DNA from: Astropecten irregularis
Taxonomy: Eukaryota; Echinodermata; Asteroidea; Paxillosida; Astropectinidae
NCBI GenBank assembly: GCA_963971285.1
Contig: OZ020248.1
Span: 11,470,001-11,534,000, forward strand
Reading direction: 5' to 3'
DNA length: 64,000 bases
Shown: one piece after another, positions 63,472-64,000 of the stretch
Layout: every line of letters starts with the position of its first letter
How positions within the stretch are numbered: position 1 is the first letter of the stretch
Made by a program: the position numbers and the translations under genes
The notes under the pieces: model-generated
Told to the model about the DNA's origin: nothing
Database searches by the model: none
What the model saw: only the letters and a program-made list of their open reading frames with translations

Positions 63472-64000
63472 ATGGCGGCTAGACATCTCAAGCTCGGCGT
63501 TATACCGCTGCACTACTTGCTCGTTGTATTAGCCATCGCGGGGTTTTACGTCGTAACAATCTCGTCCCAGGAATACACCGAGTCGCCAGAGATTGTGGTA
63601 GCGGATTCCGAGCCTCAGCCCTACTGTACGTTTTTCAACAATCGTGCTCCAGCGGCCCAGCCGAACCTCAAGAACTGCACTTGGTTTAAGGACCACTGCT
63701 GCTGTCGCCAGGTGGAGATAGAGGTTGCTTTCGGTAAAGTCAAACCCTTGCAGGGTTCCACCTTGCCCTGCCAGAGGTACATCAACTACCTCATCTGCTA
63801 CATCTGTGCGCCCACCCAGTACAAGTTCTACCTTTGGCAGAGGCTGACCGTCTGCGAGGAGTTCTGCGATCTCATCTTCGACAGTTGCAAAGACGCCATA
63901 CTCAAGGGCTCTCGCATCGGTGAGCTGTACAAGAACGGCACCAACTTCTGCAAGAGTCGGCGCTTCGAAGTGGCGCCTTACTCCTCGGGGAAGTGTTTCT
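63472..64000 (+). CDS. Folate-receptor-like cysteine-rich protein, N-terminal part (runs off window)
   Basis: An open frame of 176 codons with no stop before the edge. The start ATG sits in CAACATGGCGGC. Residues 13-31 are hydrophobic (LHYLLVVLAIAGFYVVTI), a signal peptide or anchor. From about residue 52 a cysteine-rich domain follows: YCTFF, NCTWFKDHCCC, LPCQRYINYLICYICAP, LTVCEEFCDLIFDSC, NFCKS. The pattern (Cys, NCTWF then CC, C-x-x-C-x-P, C-x-x-F-C-x(6)-C) matches folate receptor and HHIP-type domains. Conserved folate-binding residues cannot be judged by eye, so folate binding is not claimed. NCT and NGT sequons fit an extracellular location. Whether the exon ends beyond 64000 is unknown. 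Confidence 0.82.
   Translation, partial: MAARHLKLGVIPLHYLLVVLAIAGFYVVTISSQEYTESPEIVVADSEPQPYCTFFNNRAPAAQPNLKNCTWFKDHCCCRQVEIEVAFGKVKPLQGSTLPCQRYINYLICYICAPTQYKFYLWQRLTVCEEFCDLIFDSCKDAILKGSRIGELYKNGTNFCKSRRFEVAPYSSGKCF

Overview
This window looks like nuclear DNA from an animal, most likely an echinoderm; a sea star, sea urchin or sea cucumber cannot be told apart from sequence alone. The evidence is AT-rich DNA with many introns, coding exons of 50-200 bp with GT-AG borders, very many small inverted-repeat transposons and tRNA-derived SINEs in the introns, and a gene with the layout of the echinoderm fibropellins. I see no bacterial, viral or CRISPR features. Nearly all real coding sequence lies in exons too short to form long open reading frames, so the exons were read from splice sites, reading phase and protein motifs.

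Three protein-coding genes are supported. (1) Minus strand, 29622 down past position 558 and off the left edge: a secreted fibropellin-like protein. A signal-peptide exon is followed by one EGF module, one CUB domain, a short half-EGF exon and 22 tandem EGF modules, each on its own phase-1 exon (19 of the 22 are exactly 114 bp). The window holds 26 exons and about 1,046 codons; the 3' end of the gene is missing. (2) Plus strand, 32100-59714: a complete VPS35L gene (Retriever/Commander endosomal recycling complex). It has 29 coding exons that join in frame into 979 codons plus stop, including a 17-nt first coding exon and an apparent U12-type (minor spliceosome) intron 9. (3) Plus strand, 63472 to the right edge: the 5' part of a gene for a secreted or membrane-anchored protein with a folate-receptor-like cysteine-rich domain.

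Genes 1 and 2 are head to head, about 2.5 kb apart (29623-32099). Genes 2 and 3 are in tandem with about 3.8 kb between them. The genes do not form an obvious pathway: one is extracellular matrix, one is endosomal sorting and one is a possible ligand-binding surface protein.

Introns and intergenic DNA are largely mobile-element debris. There are about 18 copies of a MITE with a 20-bp terminal inverted repeat at TTAA targets, some inserted into a second MITE family. There are also several other foldback/MITE families, two hAT-type elements with perfect 8-bp target duplications, a MULE-like element, mariner-like elements, at least three tRNA-derived SINE families, a 22-bp minisatellite (11735-12245) and a GGGTT pentamer satellite filling most of the last VPS35L intron (59018-59552). 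A 1.5-kb tandem duplication (15268-16752 / 16760-18255) doubled a pair of EGF exons. I found no undescribed multi-gene system. The most notable signals are the U12 intron, the recent EGF-exon duplication with only silent changes in one module, the nested TTAA transposons, and inverted 400-bp repeats flanking three EGF exons.
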